The notes below the pieces were generated by a model, which saw only the letters and a list, made by a program, of their open reading frames with translations, did no database searches and was not told the DNA's origin. This document shows, one piece after another, positions 30,011-39,602 of a stretch of DNA of 64,000 bases. Location: the NCBI GenBank assembly GCA_947367845.1, contig CANBES010000004.1:1-64000 (forward strand), in the 5' to 3' direction. The translations under genes and the position numbers were made by a program. The stretch's first letter is position 1. Every line of letters starts with the position of its first letter. Source of the stretch: an uncultured Clostridium sp. Lineage in GTDB: Bacteria > Bacillota > Clostridia > TANB77 > CAG-508.

Positions 30011-33000
30011 TACATATTTCTTAATTAGTACTATTCCACCTGCTATTGTAATTAATATTGTAAATCCTAATGTAAAGTAAATTCTTGTTTGACCTGTTTT
30101 TATTGATAACATTACTGGTGCATCATCTATATCGTCTTCTCCTGGTTTCTTGTTATCAGGTGTTGAGTCCTTATCTGGAACATCATATTCGTTATAGTCT
30201 TCTGATATTTCGGCTGTATTTACTTTTAGCCCCATATTATTTTGATTGTTTACCCATGTAAGTAATACTTCTACATCAGCATATTCTCCTGGTTTTAATA
30301 GTGTGTTTTCTAGTAATCTTGTTGATATTACATTGTTTCCTTCGTCTGTCCAACCTGGATTATCTGCTGCCACAAATTGTAATCCTTCTGGAATATAGTC
30401 TGTTACTTCTTTTGCATAACCTTCTAAGTCACCTTCGTTTATTACTCTTATTGAATATCTAAACTTAACTGTTACTTCATTTAATTTTTTTCTGTCTAAT
30501 TCTACTTTAACTATATCTTCTGGGTCATCATATGGTTGATGTCCTGTGTTTGTTATTACTGTTCCTGTTTTATCTGTTACTATTGCTTGTGTTACCCATT
30601 TTCTTAATGCTAAGTCAAATTCTTTTACTACTACTTTTTCAAAGTCGTCATCATCTTGTTGACCAGGCACATATTCTCCTTTTTCATTATCTTTATATGT
30701 TGGTAAGTTTTCGTCTTTTGGTAATTCCACATTGTTTTCTTGAGAATCTCTATCTGCTACTGGTTCTTTGTTAAAATCTTCATATTTTGTTATGTCTGCT
30801 ATATTTGTAATATTTTGATTTGTTGGTGCTTCTCCAACTACTTTGCACATAATTGGAACTTCTTTATATTCTAGTACATATTCGTCTGTGTCATTTTTCT
30901 CTGCTTTCTTTATTAAGTTATCTTCTGAACTTAAATATGTTGTAGTTACTGTTCTTCCGTCTTCAGATACTTCCCAACCATATTGTTTATTAAATTCGCT
31001 ATCTACAAATTCTAGATGTGGTGGTAAGTGATCTTTTATTTCTGCTGCATATCCGTCGATGTCACCTTCGTTATAAACTCTTAGCATATATACAACTATA
31101 TCATTTCTTTGTACTAGTACTGGTTCTTTTGTATGATTATATGTAGCTGTTGTAATTCTCTTTCCGTCTTCACCTATTGTATTTAATTTTGATGTGTCTA
31201 CTATTGGTGCTCTTTTATATGAACCATTTTCATTTCTTAAATATTCACTATTTTCTATTGTTTCATCTTTGCTTACTGCTATTATAAATTTTCTTAATGC
31301 TAAATCAAATACTTCTAATGTGATGTTGTCGTAATCTTCATCATCTTCGTATTTTTTCCATACTTCTGTATCTGAGTCTCTATCATCTACTGGATTATTT
31401 TCGCTGTCTGTGTCTTCTGTTATTGCTGCTTCATTTCTTATTATTGTTCCTGTTGTGTTTTCTGAAACAACTTTCATTTTAACATATACTTCTTTATATG
31501 AAATATCGTCTTCTGTTTTTGTCCCATCATTTTCCCCAAATGCTTTTATTAAGTTTCCATTTGTTGTTGTTTCATTTTCTTTTGATAGATAGTCTGTTGA
31601 AATTTGAACTATTCTATCTTTTGTTTCTTCATCATATACGAATTTTCCCCATAAATATTGTTGGTTAAATTCAATTGCTTCTTTCTCCGCTGCTGTTAAT
31701 GTTGTATCACTTTCAAGGTCTTCTGGAGACATCCATAAAAATTCTAATCCTTCTGGAATATCTTCTGTTATTTCTGAAGCATATCCGTCTATTGTTCCTT
31801 CATTATAAACTCTAAGTGCATATGTTACTATGTCACCTTTTTTTACTCCATATGGTTTTTTATTTAATGTGTAATCACCTGTTGTTATTTTGTTTCCATT
31901 TTCGTCTGTTGTGTTTAGTTTGCTAACATCAACTTTTTCTATTCTTTCTGGTACTTTTTTACCATTTACTTCAAAAATTCTTTTTATTAATTTTAAGTCA
32001 AATTCTTCTTCAACTTTTATTTCTACTGATATTTCTGCTGGTTCTTCTTCTAGTGTTGTTTCTGGTATTAATACTGGTTGTATTGTATTTCCTGGTGCTG
32101 TATATAAGTTTAGTACTGAATTTGAATATTTTATTTTTGTTGCTACTGAGAATGTTTTCCCCTTAGTTTTTGGAACTGAAATGTAAAAGTTCTCTCCTAC
32201 TAAATCTTTTATTGTCGTTCCTTCTGCTACTTGTTGCTCACTTGCATTTAATAAAGTATATTCTTCTTCATCTATTGCACTTCCATTTGCTTTAAATACA
32301 AATTCTATATCATATGGTATTGTGTTTCCTTCTGCTTCTGTTATATTTATTGGTCCTAATACATAATTATTTCCAACTTCTTTATATCCTAAGCTCGTTG
32401 TTGTAAGCGATGCTGGCACTGTTGTAATTTCTGTATTTGCATAATTTACTGAGTTTTTCTTTGCTGTTTGTATTAAATATCTATATAATATTTCTGCTTG
32501 TTGTTGTCTTTGAGCTCCATAAGAATCATTTATTGCTACATTTGTTGGATTATGTTGTATTAAATTTTTATAAGTAGTTCCGTCTTCTGTATACCATAAC
32601 CAACCTGTTGTGCTATCTCCTGTTTTATCAAAAGTAGTTTTTCCTTCTTCATAGTTTGTGAAATACCAAAATGCTGCTTGTTGAACTGCTGCTATTTCAT
32701 CTCTTGTTAATACTGTGTTCCACTCTTCTGCAAAAATTCCTGCTTTACTTAAATACTCTGCTTTTTGGTTTTCATCATCACTTATTAAATATAGCATATC
32801 TCCTAATGCTAGTATTGAATTATATCTTCCAACTTGAACTTCTGTTGCAGTTGAAGAAGCTTTGTATGGTACTGTTCCTTCCACTATTGACCTTAACACA
32901 TCACTTGTTGCTGCTATTCTATCTCTTTGTGTTTTCATGTTAAATGACATTGTATATTCATCACGTTTATGTGTGTTTGTAAAACCTACTCCTGCTTTTA

Positions 33001-33289
33001 GGCAATATATATTTTTTGCTCCATCTGCTTTTAAGTTAGCATCTGCTCCTGGTCCTGTATATTCCACAATGCTCCAAATTTTATTGCTTTCTCCGGTTAC
33101 TCCATTTGTATTTGGGTCACCTATTGAATATCCTAAATTTGGTGTATCATTTGTTCTTATTTCTGTTATTCCTAGGTACATCGGTAATGTTACCGCATTT
33201 ACTGTATTTGGCATTGCCATTGCTAATACTGCTAACATTATTACCATCATAATTCCTATTAGTGCTATTCTTTTTGCTTTTGAGCTCAT
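30005..33289 (-). CDS. Thioester-domain surface adhesin, shorter paralogue
   Basis: 1094 aa. It starts with a signal peptide (cut near TVNA) and a thioester domain with Cys96 (IYCLKAG) and Gln204 (QQAAFWYFTN). Three repeated modules follow, matching the last three of the downstream paralogue; the first two modules and the SpaA-like domain are missing. The C-terminus is SIKTG, a hydrophobic stretch and KKYVL. The final 300 residues are nearly identical to those of the paralogue. GGGAG precedes the ATG. The two genes lie 56 bases apart and are probably one transcript. Confidence 0.88.
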   Translation of the reverse strand: MSSKAKRIALIGIMMVIMLAVLAMAMPNTVNAVTLPMYLGITEIRTNDTPNLGYSIGDPNTNGVTGESNKIWSIVEYTGPGADANLKADGAKNIYCLKAGVGFTNTHKRDEYTMSFNMKTQRDRIAATSDVLRSIVEGTVPYKASSTATEVQVGRYNSILALGDMLYLISDDENQKAEYLSKAGIFAEEWNTVLTRDEIAAVQQAAFWYFTNYEEGKTTFDKTGDSTTGWLWYTEDGTTYKNLIQHNPTNVAINDSYGAQRQQQAEILYRYLIQTAKKNSVNYANTEITTVPASLTTTSLGYKEVGNNYVLGPINITEAEGNTIPYDIEFVFKANGSAIDEEEYTLLNASEQQVAEGTTIKDLVGENFYISVPKTKGKTFSVATKIKYSNSVLNLYTAPGNTIQPVLIPETTLEEEPAEISVEIKVEEEFDLKLIKRIFEVNGKKVPERIEKVDVSKLNTTDENGNKITTGDYTLNKKPYGVKKGDIVTYALRVYNEGTIDGYASEITEDIPEGLEFLWMSPEDLESDTTLTAAEKEAIEFNQQYLWGKFVYDEETKDRIVQISTDYLSKENETTTNGNLIKAFGENDGTKTEDDISYKEVYVKMKVVSENTTGTIIRNEAAITEDTDSENNPVDDRDSDTEVWKKYEDDEDYDNITLEVFDLALRKFIIAVSKDETIENSEYLRNENGSYKRAPIVDTSKLNTIGEDGKRITTATYNHTKEPVLVQRNDIVVYMLRVYNEGDIDGYAAEIKDHLPPHLEFVDSEFNKQYGWEVSEDGRTVTTTYLSSEDNLIKKAEKNDTDEYVLEYKEVPIMCKVVGEAPTNQNITNIADITKYEDFNKEPVADRDSQENNVELPKDENLPTYKDNEKGEYVPGQQDDDDFEKVVVKEFDLALRKWVTQAIVTDKTGTVITNTGHQPYDDPEDIVKVELDRKKLNEVTVKFRYSIRVINEGDLEGYAKEVTDYIPEGLQFVAADNPGWTDEGNNVISTRLLENTLLKPGEYADVEVLLTWVNNQNNMGLKVNTAEISEDYNEYDVPDKDSTPDNKKPGEDDIDDAPVMLSIKTGQTRIYFTLGFTILITIAGGIVLIKKYVL

Positions 33290-33594
33290 TATTTTTCTCC
33301 CTTACTTTTATATTATCTCCTATTACAATTTTACTCTCTTTTTAACAATAGTCAAGGGGCTTTTTTTTCAATATTTTCCACCCTATTTTTATGTCTTTTT
33401 TATGCTTACGGAGATTGGTTTGTGGTAGCTTGCTAAAAAACAACCCCACATATTACAATTATATTACATTTTTGTAATAAAATCAATATTTTTGGAGTGT
33501 TTTGATGCTTTTTTGCTTATTTCCGTAGTGTTTTTGTCATTTTAATATTTTGCATATTTATTTTCTTATTTTCATATATTTTATTGGTGATATT
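33290..33594. other. Divergent intergenic region
   Basis: About 300 very AT-rich bases between divergently transcribed genes; it must hold promoters for both. A short inverted repeat ATTACA...TGTAAT (around 33455-33479) is the only structure I see. No gene or palindromic element. Confidence 0.5.
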
Positions 33595-34875
33595 ATGAAT
33601 TTAAAAAACTTTTATTTAAAAACAATTTGTTTGTGCTTAATCTTTTTAACTACTCTGAATGTTAATTGTTCTTTTGCAGATGATGAAGAAGATGATGAAG
33701 AAACACTATCTATAATAAATGAAACAATTACAACATCAAGTAACAGCACATCTTCACTAGAAGTAAATGCTCGTTCTTGTATTGTTTTAGACAGATTAAG
33801 CAAAACTATAATTTATGGAAAAAATGAAGACAACAAAGTAAAAATGGCATCAACCACAAAAATTATGACAGCAACAGTTATAATAGAAAATTGTGATTTA
33901 AATCAAACTGTGGAAGTATCTAAGAAAGCAGCTGGTACTGGTGGCTCAAGACTAGGATTAAAAACTGGTGACAAAATAACTGTTAGAGATTTACTTTATG
34001 GGCTAATGCTATGCTCTGGAAATGACGCTGCCGTAGCATTAGCGGAAACTGCTGGTGGTTCTGTTGATGGTTTTTCAGAAATGATGAACAACAAAGCAAA
34101 AGAACTTGGGCTTTATAACAGCCACTTTGAATCTCCACATGGCTTAGACTCTGACGGACATTACACAACAGCATATGAACTTGCATTACTTACAGACTAT
34201 GCACTTAAAAATTCAACATTTGCAAGTATTGTGGGGACAAAAAACTATACTGTTACAATTAATGGATATCCAAAAAACTTAAACAATACCAATGAACTAC
34301 TAGGTGTTCTAAACGGTGTATATGGAGTAAAAACAGGATTTACCAATGGTGCTAATCGTTGTTTAGTAACTGCCTGTAAACGTGGCGATATGGATATAAT
34401 CTGCATTGTACTTGGATGTGATACAAAAAAATTTAGGACATCTGATAGTGTAAAACTTATTGAATATACTTTTAAAAACTTTGAATACGTAAATATAGGA
34501 AAACTTGTGGACGATAAATTTGAAGAGTGGAAGGCAGAAAATCATAATCAAGATAAGAATTACTTTGAAATATATAAAGCTAATAATTCAGCAAAATTAG
34601 AAATAAGCTATTCTGCATTATCTCAGCCTGTTATACCTGTTTTAAAAAGTGATATACCTTCTATAAAGGTTGATATTGAAATAGCTAGGTCTTTTGAAGC
34701 TCCTGTTTTGCCTGATAATGTTATTGGTGGTATTTCTGTTTCTTCTGATAGTAGTTTTATTGATTATTGTAATGTTTTTACTGCTAATGAAGTTCCTAAA
34801 AAGGGAGTTTATGAATATTTTGTTGATTTATTTTGCCATTGGGGACGGACCTTTTTGGCAATAAATTGCTACTAG
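33595..34875 (+). CDS. D-alanyl-D-alanine carboxypeptidase with repeat-derived C-terminus
   Basis: 426 aa. A signal peptide (about 1-27) precedes a penicillin-binding carboxypeptidase domain with SxxK (STTK), SxN (CSGN) and KTG (VKTGFTNGAN), as in DacF/PBP5 enzymes that trim peptidoglycan stem peptides. A PBP5-like C-terminal domain follows. The last 14 residues (CHWGRTFLAINCY) are encoded by a palindromic element and the bases after it, replacing the amphipathic anchor expected at this end. The repeat contributes an in-frame CGG codon. The ATG at 33595 follows GGTGA. Confidence 0.9.
   Translation: MNLKNFYLKTICLCLIFLTTLNVNCSFADDEEDDEETLSIINETITTSSNSTSSLEVNARSCIVLDRLSKTIIYGKNEDNKVKMASTTKIMTATVIIENCDLNQTVEVSKKAAGTGGSRLGLKTGDKITVRDLLYGLMLCSGNDAAVALAETAGGSVDGFSEMMNNKAKELGLYNSHFESPHGLDSDGHYTTAYELALLTDYALKNSTFASIVGTKNYTVTINGYPKNLNNTNELLGVLNGVYGVKTGFTNGANRCLVTACKRGDMDIICIVLGCDTKKFRTSDSVKLIEYTFKNFEYVNIGKLVDDKFEEWKAENHNQDKNYFEIYKANNSAKLEISYSALSQPVIPVLKSDIPSIKVDIEIARSFEAPVLPDNVIGGISVSSDSSFIDYCNVFTANEVPKKGVYEYFVDLFCHWGRTFLAINCY
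34833..34861. repeat. TGCCA-type palindromic element in the 3' end of the carboxypeptidase gene
   Basis: One unit with TTGCCA..TGGCAA arms, fully inside the reading frame. A decayed second unit (TTGCTACTAGGGACACTCC) follows, containing the stop. Confidence 0.88.
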
Positions 34876-34897
34876 GGACACTCCTTTTACAATGCAA

Positions 34898-34928
34898 AGA
34901 AGAGCAAAGTTAAGAACTTTGCTCTTCT
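34898..34928 (+). terminator. Intrinsic terminator of the carboxypeptidase gene
   Basis: A 14-base stem (34898-34911 with 34915-34928) has a 3-base loop and is followed by ATATATTTTATT. Confidence 0.85.
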
Positions 34929-34983
34929 ATATATTTTATTCTATTATCCATTTATTGTATGAAAATCCGTCATGCTCTACTTC

Positions 34984-36111
34984 TTATTTCAATATCCAAG
35001 CTTTTCCTTGTTCACTTCCGTCTTTTGTTGCATCACTTGTGTCTATTTGGACATTAGAGTTTAAAGTTACAATTGGACGGACCGAATATGCATACGAAGC
35101 CGTATTGGGATTGCCTATGCCACTATATTCAGTGTACAAGAGTTCGCAGTCCATCTTCCCCTCTTTTACACAGCGAACATAGGCGTCATAGATATCGTCC
35201 CTATGCGTATCTTCACAACTAGAAGCCAGCCAAAAGAACACGGGGATACTATCCCCCGGAAAGGCTCCCGTATACCCCTTTGTTTCTTCTATCAATGTAT
35301 CATATAGCGGCATACTTTCACTAACTGTATAAGTATAAATCGGATTATCAACTGACTCAGAATCAAATTCTGTTAAATTATTTATGTCATCAGCATTTAT
35401 ACTTCTTGCCGTTCCATACGTTGGATTTGCATATAATTTTAAACACAAATTATCTAATACAGTTTTGGCATTTATAAACCCTTCGTATTCTCCTAAGTAT
35501 AGACCTTTTCCATCATCTGATAAAGTATTATTAACAGCTACTATTTCTACATCTCCATTTGCTTTTTTATTTATAACTCTCCACAATGTAGTCGTATTTG
35601 TATTAAATGTTTGTGATGTTTCATATCCTGTGTCTGGTTCTCCATCTTCTTTTGTTATATACGTTTGAGCTGTTAATTTATCTCCATATTTTACATACTC
35701 CCCTACTTTCAAGTCTGATACTGACATTGCTCCGCTTGTACCTTCTAGTTCTCCATTATAAATCTCAGATACTTTTATTTTATATTTTCCGTCTTTTGTT
35801 GCTAGTTCCATAGTTGCTATATCTTCTGCTGTTATTTCTTCAGGTACATCTTTAAAGTATTTATCTAATACTCCTTTTAAATCTCCTGTTGTTAATTTTC
35901 CGTTTCTATCTGATTGTATTCCTAAAATGTCTAATTTTGCATTTTCTATTACTTCTGCTCTTTCTGTCTTTTCCTTTGCACTTACTGCCTTTGTTAGAAC
36001 TCCATTATCCCCTGTAAGTGTTGCTATTGCTACACCCGCTAAGATTAGTAATACTATAATAGTTATTACTAGGGCTATTAGCGTTATCCCCTTTTCTTTG
36101 TTTTGTTTCAT
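34984..36111 (-). CDS. Prepilin-type leader surface protein, unknown function
   Basis: 375 aa. The leader MKQNKEKG is followed by ITLIALVITIIVLLILAGVA, a type IV prepilin-like segment with Ala instead of Glu at +5. A short helical part and then a beta-rich domain (about 120-375) follow, with FWLASS and the C-terminal YSVRPIVTLNSNV motif found in many exported Firmicute proteins. I chose the ATG at 36111, ten bases after GGGGAG. No pilus machinery is near. It shares only its leader with the gene at 14517-17288. Confidence 0.75.
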   Translation of the reverse strand: MKQNKEKGITLIALVITIIVLLILAGVAIATLTGDNGVLTKAVSAKEKTERAEVIENAKLDILGIQSDRNGKLTTGDLKGVLDKYFKDVPEEITAEDIATMELATKDGKYKIKVSEIYNGELEGTSGAMSVSDLKVGEYVKYGDKLTAQTYITKEDGEPDTGYETSQTFNTNTTTLWRVINKKANGDVEIVAVNNTLSDDGKGLYLGEYEGFINAKTVLDNLCLKLYANPTYGTARSINADDINNLTEFDSESVDNPIYTYTVSESMPLYDTLIEETKGYTGAFPGDSIPVFFWLASSCEDTHRDDIYDAYVRCVKEGKMDCELLYTEYSGIGNPNTASYAYSVRPIVTLNSNVQIDTSDATKDGSEQGKAWILK

Positions 36112-36343
36112 TTTTTCAAAACTCCCCTTTCTTTTGTTTAATAAAATTTTATACTTTATGTACAAATTACGTCAACAAGTATCTCTTTATTTTATAGTAT
36201 TTACATTTTCTATTTTGTTATTCATTACTCATTACATTTATATTGTATACGAATTGTCGTATAACGTCAATATGTTAGTTACAAGATTTGAAAAAAATAG
36301 AAGAAGCTTTATGATGTAATAATTACTTCTTCTTTATATATTC

Positions 36344-36375
36344 AAAAAGAACGAAGTTATTACTCTTCGCTCTTT
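36344..36375 (-). terminator. Intrinsic terminator after acpP
   Basis: AAAGAACGAAG (36346-36356) pairs with CTTCGCTCTTT (36365-36375) with one wobble; a T run follows on the minus strand. Confidence 0.8.
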
Positions 36376-36380
36376 CTTAT

Positions 36381-36623
36381 TTATTCAACATTTTCTTTTA
36401 TGTATTCAACTACATCTCCTACTGTTACAACTTTTTCTGCATCAGCATCTGGAATTTCGATATTAAATTCTTCTTCTAATGCCATTACTAATTCTACTAT
36501 ATCTAATGAATCAGCTCCTAAATCATCTATAAAAGATGCTTCTAGTGTAACTGAGTTTTCTGCTACTCCTAATTGTTCTACAATTATTCCTTTTACTTTT
36601 TCTAATACTTCTTCTGAACTCAT
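36381..36623 (-). CDS. acpP: Acyl carrier protein
   Basis: 80 aa. It carries fatty-acyl chains on phosphopantetheine attached to Ser39 in GADSLD; the helical acidic composition and [11 protein letters not shown] start are typical. I chose the ATG at 36623; GGAGG lies about 13 bases upstream, slightly far. plsX lies upstream on the same strand with about 160 bases between. Confidence 0.96.
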   Translation of the reverse strand: MSSEEVLEKVKGIIVEQLGVAENSVTLEASFIDDLGADSLDIVELVMALEEEFNIEIPDADAEKVVTVGDVVEYIKENVE

Positions 36624-36784
36624 AACTTCGAGTCCACCTCCTCTCAAGTTTACTAATATATTTATATTCCATTTATATTATATGTTTTTATATTTGTCAA
36701 GTAAAATCGATATATTTTTTAAATTTATACTACTGGGTCAGTAGAATACTTGCACACACTGATTTTCTTGCCTTGCAAACATTG

Positions 36785-37822
36785 TTATTCCTGTGTGTTT
36801 TCTTCTTTTTTTATCTCAAATTGTTCTTTCATTTTGTCTACTGCTTTGTTTTCCACAAATTTTTCAGCTTGAATTATCGTGTATTCAAATAATATTTCGT
36901 CACTACTTCCATGTGCTTTTACAACTGGTTTCTTTACTCCTAAGAATAATGCTCCACCATATGATTTGTAGTCCATTGCTTTTGAAAGTCTTTTTATTGG
37001 TTTGTGTGCTATTAGATATGATATTTTTGATAGCAAGTTTGATGTAAAGCTTTCTGTTAATGTTCTTTTTACGAATTTTCCTAATCCCTCTGTTGTTTTC
37101 AAAAATACATTTCCTGTAAATCCATCTGTTACTATTGCATCTATTTTACCTGAAAATGCGTCTCTTCCTTCTACATTTCCTACAAAGTTTATTCCTAGTT
37201 CTTCTGATTTTTCTTTTAGTAGCTTGTAGCTTTCACGCACCAATTCATTTCCTTTTGTCTCTTCTGTTCCTATATTCAATAGCCCTATTGCTGGTTTTTC
37301 AATTCCAAATGTGTTTCTTAGGTATATCGTTGACATTTGTGCGAATTGTAAAAGGTTGATTGGTTTGCAGTTTGTGTTTGACCCTGCGTCTATTAATAGT
37401 AGTTGGCTTTTGTATGCTGGTAGTATTCCTGCTAGTGCTGGTCTGTCTATTCCTTTTATTCTTCCTACTATCAGTGTTGCACCTGTTAATAGCGCTCCTG
37501 AGTTTCCTGCTGATATAAAAACATCGCCTTCATCTTCTTTTAACATTCTAAATCCCACTACCATTGATGAGTCCTTTTTATGTTTTATTGCAAGTGTTGG
37601 TGTGTCTTCCATTTCTATTGTTTCAGTGGCGTTTTTTATTTTTAGTCTGTCTGATATTTCTTCCATTTCTTTTCCATAGAATTCTTTTATTTTGCTTCTG
37701 ATTACATCTTCTTTTCCTACTAGTACTACTTCTGCTTTTACTTTGTTTATTGCGTTTACTGCTCCTTTTATGTTGGCGTCTGGTGCGTTGTCTCCACCCA
37801 TTGCATCTAATATGATTTTCAT
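36785..37822 (-). CDS. plsX: Phosphate acyltransferase PlsX
   Basis: 345 aa. It makes acyl-phosphate from acyl-ACP for phospholipid synthesis. The start MKIILDAMGGDNAP, the ISAGNSGALL and DAGSNTNCKP motifs and the NIGTEETKG motif are diagnostic. GGAGG precedes the ATG. acpP follows, a common pairing. Confidence 0.97.
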   Translation of the reverse strand: MKIILDAMGGDNAPDANIKGAVNAINKVKAEVVLVGKEDVIRSKIKEFYGKEMEEISDRLKIKNATETIEMEDTPTLAIKHKKDSSMVVGFRMLKEDEGDVFISAGNSGALLTGATLIVGRIKGIDRPALAGILPAYKSQLLLIDAGSNTNCKPINLLQFAQMSTIYLRNTFGIEKPAIGLLNIGTEETKGNELVRESYKLLKEKSEELGINFVGNVEGRDAFSGKIDAIVTDGFTGNVFLKTTEGLGKFVKRTLTESFTSNLLSKISYLIAHKPIKRLSKAMDYKSYGGALFLGVKKPVVKAHGSSDEILFEYTIIQAEKFVENKAVDKMKEQFEIKKEENTQE

Positions 37823-37948
37823 TTTGTTTCCTCCAATTGAAGAGTTTAAATTCCCCTTTTATTTGATTATATTTTTAACATATATATTTTATTATTGTTT
37901 TTAGAAAAAATCAAGCAATTTTACAAATTTATTAGATTTAGGTATTAC

Positions 37949-37980
37949 AAAAAAGATGCAACCGAAATTGCATCTTTTTC
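37949..37980. terminator. Intrinsic terminator of the str operon
   Basis: AAAAAGATGCAA (37950-37961) pairs perfectly with TTGCATCTTTTT (37968-37979), loop of six. It works on both strands and lies about 60 bases past tuf. Confidence 0.88.
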
Positions 37981-38000
37981 TCTATATATTTATTTGGGAT

Positions 38001-38031
38001 AAAACTTTTTTGCTCTGTCCCAAAAAGTTTT
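38001..38031. repeat. AAACTTTTT-type palindromic element after tuf
   Basis: AAAACTTTTTTGCTC and GTCCCAAAAAGTTTT arms; the core mixes GCTCTG with GTCCC. It lies 11 bases past the tuf stop. Confidence 0.8.
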
Positions 38032-38042
38032 CAAAATTTGAA

Positions 38043-39245
38043 TTATGCTAATATATCAGCAACAACTCCTGAACCAACTGTTCTACCACCTTCACGAATA
38101 GCGAATCTTAATCCTTTTTCGATAGCGATAGGTGTGATTAATTCGATTGTCATTGATACGTTATCACCTGGCATAACCATTTCTGTTCCAGCAGGTAATT
38201 CGATAACACCTGTAACGTCTGTTGTTCTGAAATAGAATTGTGGTCTGTATCCATTGAAGAATGGTGTATGTCTTCCACCTTCTTCTTTTGTTAGAACGTA
38301 TACTTCTGATGTGAATTTTGTATGTGGATTGATTGATCCTGGTTTACTTAAAACTTGACCTCTTTCGATGTCTTTTCTATCAATACCTCTTAATAGAACA
38401 CCGATGTTATCTCCAGCTTCTGCTTGGTCTAATAGTTTTCTGAACATTTCTACACCTGTAACAACTGTTTTTCTTCTTTCAGCTGATAATCCAACGATTT
38501 CGATTTCGTCTTGTAGTTTTACTTGTCCTCTTTCTACTCTACCTGTAGCAACTGTTCCACGTCCTGTGATTGTGAATACGTCTTCTACTGGCATTAAGAA
38601 TGGTTGGTCGATTGGTCTTTCTGGTGTTGGGATGTAGCTGTCGATTGCATCCATTAATTCTTTCATTGGTTTGTATACTTCGTCTTCTGGATTTGTTGAA
38701 GAACTTTCTAATACTTGTAATGAAGATCCTTTTACGATTGGAATATCATCTCCTGGGAAACCATATTCTGATAATAGGTCTCTAACTTCCATTTCAACTA
38801 ATTCTAATAGTTCTGGATCGTCAACCATATCACATTTGTTTAGGTATACAACGATGTATTTAACACCAACTTGTCTTGCAAGTAGGATGTGCTCTCTTGT
38901 TTGAGGCATTGGTCCATCAGCTGCTGAAACTACTAATACAGCTCCGTCCATTTGTGCAGCACCTGTGATCATGTTTTTAACATAGTCAGCGTGTCCTGGA
39001 CAGTCAACGTGTGCATAGTGTCTGTTGTCTGTTTCGTATTCAACGTGTGCTGTGTTGATTGTGATTCCTCTTGCTTTTTCTTCTGGAGCTCCGTCGATTT
39101 GATCATATGCTTCGTATTGAGCTTTTCCTAATAATGATAAATATTTTGTAATAGCTGCTGTTGTTGTTGTTTTACCGTGGTCAACGTGACCGATTGTTCC
39201 GATGTTAACGTGTGGTTTTGTTCTTTCAAATTTAGCTTTTGCCAT
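38043..39245 (-). CDS. tuf: Elongation factor Tu
   Basis: 400 aa. The G1 motif GHVDHGKT, G3 DCPGHADY and G4 NKCD are in place. It delivers aminoacyl-tRNA to the ribosome. It is the last gene of the str operon (rpsL-rpsG-fusA-tuf). The 357-base gap to fusA holds a long foldback sequence. Confidence 0.99.
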   Translation of the reverse strand: MAKAKFERTKPHVNIGTIGHVDHGKTTTTAAITKYLSLLGKAQYEAYDQIDGAPEEKARGITINTAHVEYETDNRHYAHVDCPGHADYVKNMITGAAQMDGAVLVVSAADGPMPQTREHILLARQVGVKYIVVYLNKCDMVDDPELLELVEMEVRDLLSEYGFPGDDIPIVKGSSLQVLESSSTNPEDEVYKPMKELMDAIDSYIPTPERPIDQPFLMPVEDVFTITGRGTVATGRVERGQVKLQDEIEIVGLSAERRKTVVTGVEMFRKLLDQAEAGDNIGVLLRGIDRKDIERGQVLSKPGSINPHTKFTSEVYVLTKEEGGRHTPFFNGYRPQFYFRTTDVTGVIELPAGTEMVMPGDNVSMTIELITPIAIEKGLRFAIREGGRTVGSGVVADILA

Positions 39246-39387
39246 TTTAAAATTCCTCCTTAATTTTTGGGATTTCTCCCTTTTTTATTTTTTAAATTTA
39301 ATAACTTTTTATTGCTACCCGCATTTTATAACATTTTTGCAAAAGATGCAAGCTTTTTACTTAAATTTAATGTTTAATTGTATTCTA

Positions 39388-39592
39388 TTACAAAAGCTGA
39401 CATACAAATATTTATGCAGTATTGAGTGTAACTGAAATATATTTACAAATTCTTATGATTTAAAATGAGGGATGTTCACGTCGAGTTTACGAGGACTAAG
39501 TGAAAGAGGCTCATTTTTATATCATTAGAATTCGTTAATGTATGTAAGGCATACCGAAATACAAATAAATACTTGTATGTCAGCTTTTGCAA
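39388..39592. repeat. About 200-base foldback (long hairpin) in the fusA-tuf gap
   Basis: Outer arms at 39388-39414 and 39566-39592 are inverted copies with two mismatches. Inner arms (ACAAATTCTTATGAT... and its partner ending ...ATGAG) also pair, so nearly the whole element folds on itself. The tip (39472-39508) has TTCAC/GTGAA and GTCGA/CGAGGAC pairings. It could be a MITE-like insertion or a structured RNA in the operon transcript. The rest of the 39246-39602 gap shows nothing else. Confidence 0.8.
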
Positions 39593-39602
39593 ACATTAAA
39601 TT

